DNA of 64,000 nt from Burkholderia sp. Bp9142. GTDB taxonomy: Bacteria > Pseudomonadota > Gammaproteobacteria > Burkholderiales > Burkholderiaceae. Position 1 is the stretch's first letter. Each line of letters starts with the position of its first letter. Where the stretch lies: assembly GCF_003853415.1 (NCBI RefSeq), contig NZ_QTPP01000037.1, forward strand, positions 1-64,000, read 5' to 3'. The notes below the pieces were generated by a model. The model was not told the DNA's origin. It ran no database searches and worked only from the letters and a program-made list of their open reading frames with translations. The translations under genes and the position numbers were made by a program. Below are positions 10,735 through 19,439 of the stretch, in pieces.

Positions 10735-11955
10735 TCAGATCGCCTGCTTCGCCTTCAGCGCCGCGATGCGCGCGTCGTCGTAGCCGAGCATGTCGCGCAG
10801 CACGTCTTCGGTCTGCGCGCCGAGCAGCGGCGGGGCGGTGCGCGCGTCGGGCGGCGTCGCGCTCATCCGGATCGGATTGCGCACGAGCTTCACGTCCGCG
10901 CCGCACGGGTGCGGCAGCGACACCTGCATCCCGCGCGCGACCACCTGTTCGTCGTCGAACACCTCGTCGAGCGCGTTGATCGGCCCGCACGGCACGCCGG
11001 CCGCTTCCAGCGCGCCGATCCAGTCGGCCTTGCCGCGCGTCCTCACCATCTCCGCGAGGATCGGCACCAGCGTGTCGCGATGGCGCACGCGCGACGGGTT
11101 GGTCGCGAACCGTTCGTCGTCGGCCAGCTCGGGCCGGCCGCCGGTCTCGACGAACTTGCGGAACTGCCCGTCGTTGCCGACCGCGACGATGATCCAGCCG
11201 TCGCTCGTCTGGAACGTCTGGTACGGCACGATGTTCGGGTGCGCGTTGCCCCAGCGCACCGGCGGCTTGCCGCTCGCGAGGAAGTTGGTGTTCATGTTCG
11301 CGAGCAGCGCGACCTGCACGTCGAGCAGCGCCATGTCGATGTACTGGCCAACGCCGGTGCGGTCGCGGTGCGCGAGCGCGGCGAGCACGGCGATCGTCGC
11401 ATAGAGGCCCGTCGCGAGATCGGCGATCGCGACGCCGGCCTTCTGCGGGCCGCCGCCCGGCTCGCTGTCGCGCTCGCCGGTGATGCTCATGAAGCCGCCG
11501 ATGCCCTGGATGATGAAGTCGTAGCCCGCGCGATGCGCGTACGGGCCCGTCTGGCCGAAACCCGTGACCGAGCAGTAGACGAGATCGGGCTTCACCGCGC
11601 GCAGCGATTCATAGTCGAGCCCGTATTTCTTCAGCTGCCCGACCTTGTAGTTCTCGAGCACGACGTCGCTCTGCGCGGCGAGCTCGCGCACGATCTGCTG
11701 GCCTTCCGGCGTCGCGATGTCGACCGTCACCGAGCGCTTGTTGCGGTTCGCCGCGAGGTAGTACGCGGCCTCGGCCGTATCGGCGCCGGCCGCGTCCTTC
11801 AGGTATGGCGGCCCCCAGTGGCGCGTGTCGTCGCCGGCGCCGGGGCGCTCGATCTTGATCACGTCCGCACCGAAGTCGGCAAGCGTCTGCGCGCACCACG
11901 GGCCCGCGAGCACGCGGGTGAGGTCCAGCACGCGGATATGGCTCAGGGCACCCAT
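10735..11955 (-). CDS. CaiB/BaiF family (type III) CoA-transferase
   Basis: A 406-residue type III acyl-CoA transferase. The start at 11955 has an AAGGAG site seven bases upstream and gives the usual family N-terminus (MGALSHIRVLDLTRVLAGPW). Family features include DFGADVIKIERPG at about 27-39, NKRSVTVD near 72-79, and Asp146 in AGYDFIIQG, the position of the catalytic aspartate in the family. Such enzymes move CoA between dicarboxylates or aromatic acids. The acceptor cannot be read here and no pathway genes adjoin. It is divergent from alaS. Confidence 0.88.
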   Translation of the reverse strand: MGALSHIRVLDLTRVLAGPWCAQTLADFGADVIKIERPGAGDDTRHWGPPYLKDAAGADTAEAAYYLAANRNKRSVTVDIATPEGQQIVRELAAQSDVVLENYKVGQLKKYGLDYESLRAVKPDLVYCSVTGFGQTGPYAHRAGYDFIIQGIGGFMSITGERDSEPGGGPQKAGVAIADLATGLYATIAVLAALAHRDRTGVGQYIDMALLDVQVALLANMNTNFLASGKPPVRWGNAHPNIVPYQTFQTSDGWIIVAVGNDGQFRKFVETGGRPELADDERFATNPSRVRHRDTLVPILAEMVRTRGKADWIGALEAAGVPCGPINALDEVFDDEQVVARGMQVSLPHPCGADVKLVRNPIRMSATPPDARTAPPLLGAQTEDVLRDMLGYDDARIAALKAKQAI

Positions 11956-12111
11956 CGTCGAATCGTCTCCTTTCGTGGCCCGCCCGGCCGGGGCAAGGCG
12001 GATTGGCATGCCGAGCATCTTAAGGCGAATCGGCCGCGCGGGTGGCCCAGGATCGTCCGGCGCGGCGGGCCGCTGCGGTCCGGGCCGCCGGTCTGTAGCC
12101 GGTCTCTATCG

Positions 12112-12117
12112 TATAAT
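12112..12117 (+). promoter_or_regulatory. Likely -10 box of the alaS promoter
   Basis: A perfect TATAAT lies 85 bases upstream of the alaS start in an otherwise GC-rich gap. No convincing -35 hexamer is visible 16-18 bases upstream. Confidence 0.5.
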
Positions 12118-12202
12118 CGACCGTTTACGATATTTGCCCGCCGTGCGTCCGCGAGGACGGCCGGCGTTTGAAGCCGTCTCAGCCAGACATTCCCCGCACG
12201 CC

Positions 12203-14827
12203 ATGAAAGCTGCCGAAATCCGCGAGAAATTCCTCAAATTCTTCGAATCGAAGGGCCACACGATTGTCCGCTCGTCGAGCCTCGTGCCCGGTAACGACCC
12301 CACGCTGATGTTCACGAACTCGGGCATGGTCCAGTTCAAGGACGTGTTCCTCGGCACGGACCCGCGTCCGTACTCGCGCGCCACCACGGCGCAGCGCAGC
12401 GTGCGCGCGGGCGGCAAGCACAACGACCTCGAGAACGTCGGCTACACGGCGCGCCACCACACGTTCTTCGAGATGCTCGGCAACTTCTCGTTCGGCGACT
12501 ACTTCAAGCACGACGCGATCCGCTTCGCGTGGGAGCTGCTGACCACGGTCTACCAGTTGCCGAAGGACAAGCTGTGGGTCACCGTCTACCAGGAAGACGA
12601 CGAAGCGTACGACATCTGGGCGAAGGAAGTCGGCGTGCCGGCCGAGCGGATCATCCGGATCGGCGACAACAAGGGCGCGCGCTACGCGTCGGACAACTTC
12701 TGGACGATGGGCGACACCGGCCCGTGCGGCCCGTGCACCGAGATCTTCTACGACCACGGCCCGGACGTGTGGGGCGGCCCGCCGGGGTCGCCCGAAGAAG
12801 ACGGCGACCGCTACATCGAGATCTGGAACCTCGTGTTCATGCAGTTCAACCGCGACGCGCAGGGCAACATGACGCGCCTGCCGAAGCAGTCGGTCGACAC
12901 GGGCATGGGCCTCGAGCGCCTCGCCGCGGTGCTGCAGCACGTGCACAGCAACTACGAGATCGACCTGTTCCAGAACCTGATCAAGGCCGCCGCGCGCGTG
13001 ACCGAGATCAGCGACCTCGCCAACAACTCGCTGAAGGTGATCGCCGATCACATCCGCGCGTGCTCGTTCCTGATCGTCGACGGCGTGATTCCGGGCAACG
13101 AAGGCCGCGGCTACGTGCTGCGCCGCATCGTGCGCCGCGCGATCCGCCACGGCTACAAGCTCGGCCGCAAGGGTTCGTTCTTCCACAAGCTGGTGGCCGA
13201 CCTCGTCGCCGAGATGGGCGCCGCCTATCCGGAGCTGAAGGAAGCCGAGCAGCGCGTGACCGACGTGCTGCGCCAGGAAGAAGAGCGCTTCTTCGAGACG
13301 ATCGAGCACGGCATGTCGATCCTCGAGGCCGCGCTGGCCGACGTCGACGCGAAGGGCGGCAAGGTGCTCGACGGCGAACTCGCGTTCAAGCTGCACGACA
13401 CCTACGGCTTCCCGCTGGACCTCACGGCCGACGTGTGCCGCGAGCGCGGGATGACGGTCGACGAGCCGGCGTTCGACGACGCGATGGCGCGCCAGCGCGA
13501 GCAGGCGCGCGCGGCCGGCAAGTTCAAGGCCGCGCAGGGCCTCGAATACACGGGCGCGAAGACCGCGTTCCACGGTTACGAGGAAATCGCGTTCGACGAC
13601 GCGAAGGTCGTCGCGCTGTACGTCGACGGCTCGTCGGTCAATGAAGTGAAGGGCGGCCAGGATGCGGTCGTCGTGCTCGACCACACGCCGTTCTACGCGG
13701 AATCGGGCGGCCAGGTCGGCGACCAGGGCGTGCTCGCGAACGCCTCGACGCGCTTCGCGGTGGCCGACACGCTGAAGGTGCAGGCCGACGTGATCGGCCA
13801 TCACGGCAAGCTCGAACAGGGCATGCTGAAGATCGGCGACGTGCTGCGCGCGGAAATCGACGCGCACCGCCGCGCGCGCACGCAGCGCAACCACTCGGCG
13901 ACCCACCTGATGCACAAGGCGCTGCGTGAGGTGCTCGGCGCGCACGTGCAGCAGAAGGGTTCGCTGGTCGACGCGGAAAAGACCCGTTTCGACTTCGCGC
14001 ACAACGCGCCGATGACCGACGACGAAATCCGTCGCGTCGAGCAGATCGTCAACGACGAAATCCTCGCGAACGCGCCGGGCATCGTGCGCGTGATGCCGTA
14101 TGACGAAGCGGTGAAGGGCGGTGCGATGGCGCTGTTCGGCGAGAAGTACGGCGACGAAGTGCGCGTGCTCGACCTCGGTTTCTCGCGCGAACTGTGCGGC
14201 GGCACGCACGTGAGCCGCAGCGGCGACATCGGCTTCTTCAAGATCGTCGTCGAAGGCGGCGTCGCGGCCGGCATCCGCCGTGTCGAGGCGATCACCGGCG
14301 ACAACGCGGTGCGCTACGTGCAGGAACTCGACGCCCGCGTGAACGAAGCCGCGGCCGCGCTGAAGGCGCAGCCGTCGGAGCTCACGCAGCGTATCGCGCA
14401 GGTGCAGGACCAGGTGAAGTCGCTCGAGAAGGAACTGGGCGCGCTGAAGTCGAAGCTCGCATCGAGCCAGGGCGACGAGCTTGCGCAGCAGGCCATCGAA
14501 ATCGGCGGCGTATACGTGCTGGCCGCGACGCTCGACGGCGCGGACGCGAAGACGCTGCGCGAGACGGTCGACAAGCTGAAGGACAAGCTGAAGAGCGCGG
14601 CGATCGTGCTGGCGGCCGTCGAAGGCGGCAAGGTCAGCCTGATCGCGGGCGTCACGCCGGATGCGAGCAAGAAGGTCAAGGCCGGCGAGCTCGTGAACTT
14701 CGTCGCGCAGCAGGTCGGCGGCAAGGGCGGCGGCCGTCCGGACATGGCGCAGGCAGGCGGCACGGAACCGGCGAACCTGCCGGGCGCGCTCGCGGGTGTC
14801 AAGGGCTGGGTCGAAGCGCGTCTTTGA
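12203..14827 (+). CDS. alaS: Alanyl-tRNA synthetase
   Basis: An 874-residue class II synthetase, cytoplasmic, that attaches alanine to tRNA-Ala and edits mischarged Ser/Gly. The catalytic domain begins at the N-terminus (FLKFFESKGHTIVRSSSLVP, then GKHNDLENVGYTARHHTFFEMLGNFSFGDYF shortened here to its conserved core HTFFEMLGNFSFG). The editing-domain zinc ligands are His564 and His568 (HSATH) with Cys665 and His669 (CGGTH). The C-terminal coiled-coil and DHHA1-like domain ends with KGGGRPDMAQAGG. Length is the family norm. The ATG at 12203 begins the standard MKAAEIREKFL. Confidence 0.97.
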   Translation: MKAAEIREKFLKFFESKGHTIVRSSSLVPGNDPTLMFTNSGMVQFKDVFLGTDPRPYSRATTAQRSVRAGGKHNDLENVGYTARHHTFFEMLGNFSFGDYFKHDAIRFAWELLTTVYQLPKDKLWVTVYQEDDEAYDIWAKEVGVPAERIIRIGDNKGARYASDNFWTMGDTGPCGPCTEIFYDHGPDVWGGPPGSPEEDGDRYIEIWNLVFMQFNRDAQGNMTRLPKQSVDTGMGLERLAAVLQHVHSNYEIDLFQNLIKAAARVTEISDLANNSLKVIADHIRACSFLIVDGVIPGNEGRGYVLRRIVRRAIRHGYKLGRKGSFFHKLVADLVAEMGAAYPELKEAEQRVTDVLRQEEERFFETIEHGMSILEAALADVDAKGGKVLDGELAFKLHDTYGFPLDLTADVCRERGMTVDEPAFDDAMARQREQARAAGKFKAAQGLEYTGAKTAFHGYEEIAFDDAKVVALYVDGSSVNEVKGGQDAVVVLDHTPFYAESGGQVGDQGVLANASTRFAVADTLKVQADVIGHHGKLEQGMLKIGDVLRAEIDAHRRARTQRNHSATHLMHKALREVLGAHVQQKGSLVDAEKTRFDFAHNAPMTDDEIRRVEQIVNDEILANAPGIVRVMPYDEAVKGGAMALFGEKYGDEVRVLDLGFSRELCGGTHVSRSGDIGFFKIVVEGGVAAGIRRVEAITGDNAVRYVQELDARVNEAAAALKAQPSELTQRIAQVQDQVKSLEKELGALKSKLASSQGDELAQQAIEIGGVYVLAATLDGADAKTLRETVDKLKDKLKSAAIVLAAVEGGKVSLIAGVTPDASKKVKAGELVNFVAQQVGGKGGGRPDMAQAGGTEPANLPGALAGVKGWVEARL

Positions 14828-14878
14828 TCGTCACGGCTGATGCGATGCGGTCTTGCTGACTTCGTCGCATCTCATGAA

Positions 14879-14918
14879 AAAACGACCCGATCGGCAAGTG
14901 TGCCGGTCGGGTCGTTTT
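14879..14918. terminator. Bidirectional intrinsic terminator after alaS
   Basis: An 18-bp stem (14879-14896 with 14901-14918, one G-U type pair) with loop agtg. Runs of A before and T after the stem allow it to end both alaS and the convergent LysR gene. Confidence 0.95.
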
Positions 14919-14970
14919 GTTTTTTGCCGGTGCGCCGAATGCACGCGCACCGGCTGCCTGCGCCGCCGGT

Positions 14971-15885
14971 TCAGGCCGGCATCGCCACCGGCGACCTGGC
15001 CGCATCGCCCGGCGGCCGCCCGGCGTCGCCCAACGCCTCGCGCAGCGCGGCGAGCGCCGCCGACGCGTAACCCTGCCGCCACGCGAGCACCGTGTCGATG
15101 CCTTCGAGTTCGGCGATCGTGTGGGCCGTGACGTTGCCGGTCTCGGGCTGCAGGTCGAGCACCGAGCGCGGCGCGACCGCGACGCCCGCGCCGGCCGCGA
15201 CGCATGCGACGATCGCGTGATACGAACCGAGTTCGAGCACGCGCGCGGGTTTCATTCCGTGCGCCGCATACCATTGCTCGACGTACTTCCGGTACGTGCA
15301 GCCGCGCTCGAACGCGATCAGCGTCGGCAGGATCACGTCGCGCGGCGTGCGCACCGGCGGATGGCCGCGCGGCGTCAGCAGCACCAGGTCCTCGCGGTAG
15401 ATCGGCACCGTCTCGAACGTGTCGGGCAGCGTGTCCGGCGCGGGCGGACGCGCGAACAGCGCCGCGTCGATCTCGAAGTCGCGCACCTTGTCGATCAGCC
15501 AGCCGGTCGTGCCCGTCACGAGCTCCAGCGACACGTCGGGCCACGCATGGTGATAGCGCGCGAGCACGGTCGGCAGCCGGCTCGCGGCCGTGCTTTCCAT
15601 CGTGCCGAGCCGCAGGCGCCCGCGCGGCGTGTCCTCGCGCACTGCGTCGCGTGCCTCGTCGGCGAGCGCGAGCAGCCGCTCCGCGTACGGCAGCAGCGTC
15701 TGCCCGGCCGGCGTCAGCACGAGCCGGCGGCCATCGCGCACGAACAGCGCCGCGCCGAGTTCCTCCTCGAGCTGCTTGATGCGCGTCGTCACGTTCGACT
15801 GCACGCGATGGAGCTTCGCCGCCGCGCGCGTCACGCCGTTCTCGCGCACGACGGCCCGGAAAATCGCCAGCGCCGCCAGGTCCAT
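14971..15885 (-). CDS. LysR-family transcriptional regulator
   Basis: A 304-residue regulator. The N-terminal winged helix-turn-helix starts MDLAALAIFRAVV and includes GVTRAAAKLHRVQSNVTTRI. The effector-binding domain follows from about residue 90. The start at 15885 has GGAGAG seven bases upstream; longer in-frame starts read into the divergent promoter region and are rejected. It is divergent from a YbfB-type transporter gene with a clear inverted repeat between, so that gene is the probable target. Confidence 0.9.
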   Translation of the reverse strand: MDLAALAIFRAVVRENGVTRAAAKLHRVQSNVTTRIKQLEEELGAALFVRDGRRLVLTPAGQTLLPYAERLLALADEARDAVREDTPRGRLRLGTMESTAASRLPTVLARYHHAWPDVSLELVTGTTGWLIDKVRDFEIDAALFARPPAPDTLPDTFETVPIYREDLVLLTPRGHPPVRTPRDVILPTLIAFERGCTYRKYVEQWYAAHGMKPARVLELGSYHAIVACVAAGAGVAVAPRSVLDLQPETGNVTAHTIAELEGIDTVLAWRQGYASAALAALREALGDAGRPPGDAARSPVAMPA

Positions 15886-15908
15886 GATTCTCTCCGGGAG
15901 ATATGTGG

Positions 15909-15935
15909 ATTCTCGATTATTCATTTTTCGAGAAT
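15909..15935. promoter_or_regulatory. Putative LysR operator
   Basis: Perfect inverted repeat ATTCTCGA (15909-15916) and TCGAGAAT (15928-15935) with an 11-base A/T-rich spacer. It lies in the 124-base gap between the divergent LysR and YbfB-type genes. The size and placement fit a LysR-type recognition site. Confidence 0.7.
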
Positions 15936-16009
15936 GTTTGGTCAAGCTACGATACAGGCATTCCGATTTCCGTTCCGGCCGGCGCGCAGCGCGCGCGGCC
16001 CATGCCGCC

Positions 16010-17251
16010 ATGTCTCGTTTCGATGCTCCGGGTGCCGCCGCCGCGCACCTGTCCGATGACGCCGACCGCCGCGCCCGCGCGGCCGCGCTCGCCTGCATGA
16101 TCGGGCTCGCGGTCGCGCTCGGCGTCGGCCGCTTCGCGTTCACGCCGCTGCTGCCGCTGATGCTCGCCGACGGCTCGATCGGCCTGAAGGCCGGCAGCTG
16201 GCTTGCGTCGGCGAACTACGCAGGCTATTTCGTCGGCGCGGTCAGCTGCGCGGCGGTGCGCATCGCGCCCGCGCGGATGGTGCGATTCGGGCTTGTCGCC
16301 ACCGTGTTGCTGACCGCCGCGATGGGCGTCGGCCACCTGCTGCCCGTGTGGCTCGTGGTGCGCTTCGTCGCGGGTGTCGTCAGTGCATGGACCTTCGTGT
16401 TCGTGTCGCAATGGGGGCTGCGGCGGCTCGCCGAGCTGCACGCGCCCGAGTGGAGCGGGGTGATCTACGCGGGGCCGGGCGTCGGCATCGTGCTGACGGG
16501 GCTGATCGGCAGCGCGCTGGCCGGCCATCGCGCGGCGCCGGGGTGGCTCGGCTTCGCGGTGTTGTCGGCGGTGTTGTCGGTCGCGATCTGGCGCACGTTC
16601 GGTACGGCGCCGGCGCCCGCAGTTGCGTCGCCGGCCGCGCCCGCCCGGCATGCGGCGACAGCCGCGGCGGCATCGCACGATGCGCGGCGCCATCGGGCCG
16701 ATGCCGCGTGGCTCGTCGTGCTGTACGGGATGCCGGGCTTCGGCTACATCATCACCGCGACGTTCCTGCCGGTGATCGCGCGCGCCGCGCTGCCGGCCGG
16801 CTCGCCGTGGCCGGACCTGTTCTGGCCGATGTTCGGCGCGGCGCTGATCGTCGGCGCTGTCGCCGCCGCGCGGCTGCCCGGCCACTGGGACAACCGGCTG
16901 CTGCTCGCCGCCGGCTGCGCGACGCAGGCGCTCGGGATCGCGGCGGGCATCGTGTGGCCGGACGCGGCCGGCTTCTCGGTCGGCAGCGCGCTGCTCGGCC
17001 TGCCGTTCACCGCGATCACGCTGTTCGCGATGCGCGAGGCGCGGCGCCTGCACGGCGAACGCGCGGCCGGGCTGATGGGCTATGCGACGGCGTCGTACGG
17101 GGTCGGGCAGATTCTCGGCCCGCTCGTCGCGGCGCCGCTGACCGCGCGTTTCGGGTCGTTCTCGCCGGCCCTGTGGGTCGCGGCGGGCGCCTTGCTCGCC
17201 GGTGCCGCCGGTTTTGCGGCGACCGCCGCACGCGGGCGCGCACAACCCTGA
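16010..17251 (+). CDS. YbfB/YjiJ-family MFS transporter
   Basis: A 413-residue protein with about 12 hydrophobic helices. The first conserved block, GLAVALGVGRFAFTPLLPLM, is characteristic of the YbfB/YjiJ branch of the major facilitator superfamily. A charged His/Ala-rich loop at about residues 205-235 separates the two halves. The substrate is unknown. The start at 16010 is the ATG nearest the conserved domain; an ATG at 16002 is out of frame. Likely controlled by the divergent LysR gene through the inverted repeat at 15909-15935. Confidence 0.85.
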   Translation: MSRFDAPGAAAAHLSDDADRRARAAALACMIGLAVALGVGRFAFTPLLPLMLADGSIGLKAGSWLASANYAGYFVGAVSCAAVRIAPARMVRFGLVATVLLTAAMGVGHLLPVWLVVRFVAGVVSAWTFVFVSQWGLRRLAELHAPEWSGVIYAGPGVGIVLTGLIGSALAGHRAAPGWLGFAVLSAVLSVAIWRTFGTAPAPAVASPAAPARHAATAAAASHDARRHRADAAWLVVLYGMPGFGYIITATFLPVIARAALPAGSPWPDLFWPMFGAALIVGAVAAARLPGHWDNRLLLAAGCATQALGIAAGIVWPDAAGFSVGSALLGLPFTAITLFAMREARRLHGERAAGLMGYATASYGVGQILGPLVAAPLTARFGSFSPALWVAAGALLAGAAGFAATAARGRAQP

Positions 17252-17373
17252 GGGCATCGGGGCCGGATCGTCTGCGGCGCGGGCAAACTCGCTAGAATGA
17301 AGCCTTTCCCGCGCCGAGCGGGCGCGCGCAGCAGCCTGGGGGCCGCCGCCGGGCGTCTGCCAGATTCTCATCG

Positions 17374-17910
17374 ATGACCACCGCCGACTACCGTTTCTGC
17401 CCGCGCTGCGCGCGCCCGCTGACCGATCGGGCCGATCCCGAACACGAGGGCGGCCGCGTGCGCCAGGCCTGCCCGGACGATGCGTGCGGCTACGTGCACT
17501 GGAACAACCCGCTGCCGGTGGTGGCCGCGATCGTCGAGCTGGACGGCAAGATCCTGCTCGCGCGCAACGCGGCCTGGCCGGAAGGGATGTTCGCGTTGAT
17601 CACCGGCTTCCTCGAGAACGGCGAGACGCCCGAGGACGGCATCGCGCGCGAGGTGTTCGAGGAAACCGCGCTGAAGGCCGAGCAGGTGACGCTCGTCGGC
17701 GTCTACGAATTCATCCGCAAGAACGAGCTGATCATCGCGTACCACGTGCGCGCGTCGGGCACCGTCGCGCTGTCGCCGGAGCTGCTCGAATACCGGCTCG
17801 TCGAGCCGCCGCGGCTGCGCCCGTGGCGCGCCGGCACGGGCGTCGCGCTCGCCGACTGGATGCGCGCGCGCGGCCTCGATTTCGAGTTCGTCGACCGGCC
17901 GGGGCAGTGA
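17374..17910 (+). CDS. Nudix hydrolase with zinc ribbon (NudC-like)
   Basis: A 178-residue protein. An N-terminal zinc ribbon has CPRC at residues 9-12 and a second pair CPDDAC at about 34-39, then a Nudix domain. The Nudix box is GFLENGETPEDGIA-REVFEETAL. The usual Gly of EExG is Ala, while all catalytic Glu residues remain. NudC-type enzymes split NADH or de-cap NAD-RNA, but this protein is shorter than NudC and lacks its N-terminal domain. ADP-ribose or another nucleoside diphosphate is an equally good substrate guess. Confidence 0.8.
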   Translation: MTTADYRFCPRCARPLTDRADPEHEGGRVRQACPDDACGYVHWNNPLPVVAAIVELDGKILLARNAAWPEGMFALITGFLENGETPEDGIAREVFEETALKAEQVTLVGVYEFIRKNELIIAYHVRASGTVALSPELLEYRLVEPPRLRPWRAGTGVALADWMRARGLDFEFVDRPGQ

Positions 17911-18049
17911 CGGGCCGGCCTGCCCGCAGGGTTTCAGCCGCTGCGCCGCGCGCGATCGCGGCGCGGCGCTCTGCCCGTTGCCGGCGCGCCGTATCATGCG
18001 GCCGTCGCGTGTGTTCCTCGTCGCTTCCTTCGTCCTGACCGCCATCGCC

Positions 18050-18487
18050 ATGTCCGACAAGCCGCAGCCGCGTCCGCGCGACGCCTATCGCCACTTCCTG
18101 CCGATCACGACCCGCTGGATGGACAACGACGTCTACGGGCACGTGAACAACGTCGTCTATTACAGCTACTTCGACACCGTCGTGAACGCGTACCTGATCC
18201 GCGCGGGCGTGCTCGACGTCGAGCACGGGCAGACGATCGGGCTCGTGGTCGAGACGCAGTGCAACTACTTCGCGCCGCTCGTGTTTCCGCAGTCGGTCGA
18301 CGCGGGGCTGCGCGTCGCGAAGCTCGGCACGTCGAGCGTGCGCTACGAGATCGGGCTGTTCGCGGCAGGGGCGTCCGCGCCCGCCGCGCAGGGGCATTTC
18401 GTGCACGTGTACGTCGATCGCGGCACGCGCCGCCCGGTCGCGCTGCCGGACGTGCTGCGCGCGGCGCTCGAACCGCTCGCCGGCTGA
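18050..18487 (+). CDS. 4-hydroxybenzoyl-CoA-type hotdog thioesterase
   Basis: A 145-residue hotdog-fold acyl-CoA thioesterase. The family active-site region is near the N-terminus: TTRWMDNDVYGHVNNVVYYSYFDTVVN, in which the Asp (DNDVYGHVNN) is the expected catalytic residue. The start at 18050 (MSDKPQP) is chosen because upstream in-frame residues form an unrelated hydrophobic stretch. The stop lies 13 bases before the livH-type start, so it is probably the first gene of the ABC transporter operon. Linking a thioesterase with this importer is odd and may mean an aromatic or acyl-acid substrate, which is inference. Confidence 0.8.
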   Translation: MSDKPQPRPRDAYRHFLPITTRWMDNDVYGHVNNVVYYSYFDTVVNAYLIRAGVLDVEHGQTIGLVVETQCNYFAPLVFPQSVDAGLRVAKLGTSSVRYEIGLFAAGASAPAAQGHFVHVYVDRGTRRPVALPDVLRAALEPLAG

Positions 18488-18500
18488 CGGGCGCGCGGCG

Positions 18501-19439
18501 GTGCACGCGTTCGCGCTCCAGGCGTTCAACGGCCTCAGCTACGGGTTGCTGCTGTTCATGCTGTCGGCCGGCCTGACGCTGATCTTCAGCGTGCAGGGCG
18601 TGCTCAACTTCGCGCATGCGAGCTTCTACATGCTCGGCGCGTACGTCGGCTACAGCATCGCGGCGCGCGCGGGCTTCTGGCCCGCGCTCGTGCTCGCGCC
18701 GCTCGCGCTCGGGCTGCTCGGCGCCGGCTGCGAGCGCTGGCTGCTGCGCCGCGTGCAGGCGCGCGGCGGTCACACGAGCGAACTGCTGCTGACCTTCGGC
18801 CTCGCCTATCTGATCGGCGAGGGCGCGAAACTGCTGTGGGGCCTCGCGCCGCTGCCGGCCCCGGTGCCGCCGCTGTTCGACGGGGCGCCGGTGGCCGTGT
18901 TCGGCCTCGCGCTGCCGCGCTACCGGCTTTTCATGATGGCGATGTCCGCCGCGATGCTGGTCGCGCTCGGTGCGCTGCTGCGCGCGTCGCGCATCGGGCT
19001 CGTCGTGCGCGCCGCGCTCACGCACCGCGCGGCCGTCGAGGCGCTCGGCTACGACGTGCCGCGCGTGATGACGGGCCTGTTCGGCGCGGGCACCGCGCTC
19101 GCGGCGCTGGCCGGCGTGATCGGCGCGCCGCTCGCGGTGATCGAGCCGGCGCTGGCCGAGACCGTCGGGTCCGTGGTGTTCGCGGTCGTCGTGATCGGCG
19201 GGCTCGGTTCGCTCGGCGGCGCGTTCGTCGCGTCGCTCGCGGTCGGCTTCGCGCAGACCTTCGCGGCGTCCAGCGATACGTCGCTGCGCGATCTCGCGCA
19301 CTGGGCCGGCGTCGCGCTGCCCGACAGCGTCGCTGCCGTGTCGATCGCGCAGCTCGCACCGCTGGTCCCGTACCTGCTGCTCGTCGCGGTGCTGGTCGCC
19401 CGCCCGCGCGGGCTGTTCGGCGAGCGTGCCGATGCGTAG
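18501..19439 (+). CDS. LivH-type ABC importer permease
   Basis: A 312-residue inner-membrane permease of the branched-chain amino acid/urea type. It begins with GTG at 18501 only 13 bases after the thioesterase stop. The first helix region FNGLSYGLLLFMLSAGLTLIFSVQGVLNFAHASFYMLGAY is diagnostic for the family (conserved core NFAHASFYMLGAY). Near the C-terminus come VVIGGLGSLGGAF and the ending RPRGLFGE. It forms the membrane pore with the LivM-type partner that overlaps its 3' end. The substrate may not be an amino acid. Confidence 0.9.
   Translation: MHAFALQAFNGLSYGLLLFMLSAGLTLIFSVQGVLNFAHASFYMLGAYVGYSIAARAGFWPALVLAPLALGLLGAGCERWLLRRVQARGGHTSELLLTFGLAYLIGEGAKLLWGLAPLPAPVPPLFDGAPVAVFGLALPRYRLFMMAMSAAMLVALGALLRASRIGLVVRAALTHRAAVEALGYDVPRVMTGLFGAGTALAALAGVIGAPLAVIEPALAETVGSVVFAVVVIGGLGSLGGAFVASLAVGFAQTFAASSDTSLRDLAHWAGVALPDSVAAVSIAQLAPLVPYLLLVAVLVARPRGLFGERADA

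Noticed and set aside
12179..14209. A 676-codon antisense frame over alaS
   Set aside because: Same cause; composition is artefactual and alaS fully explains the region.
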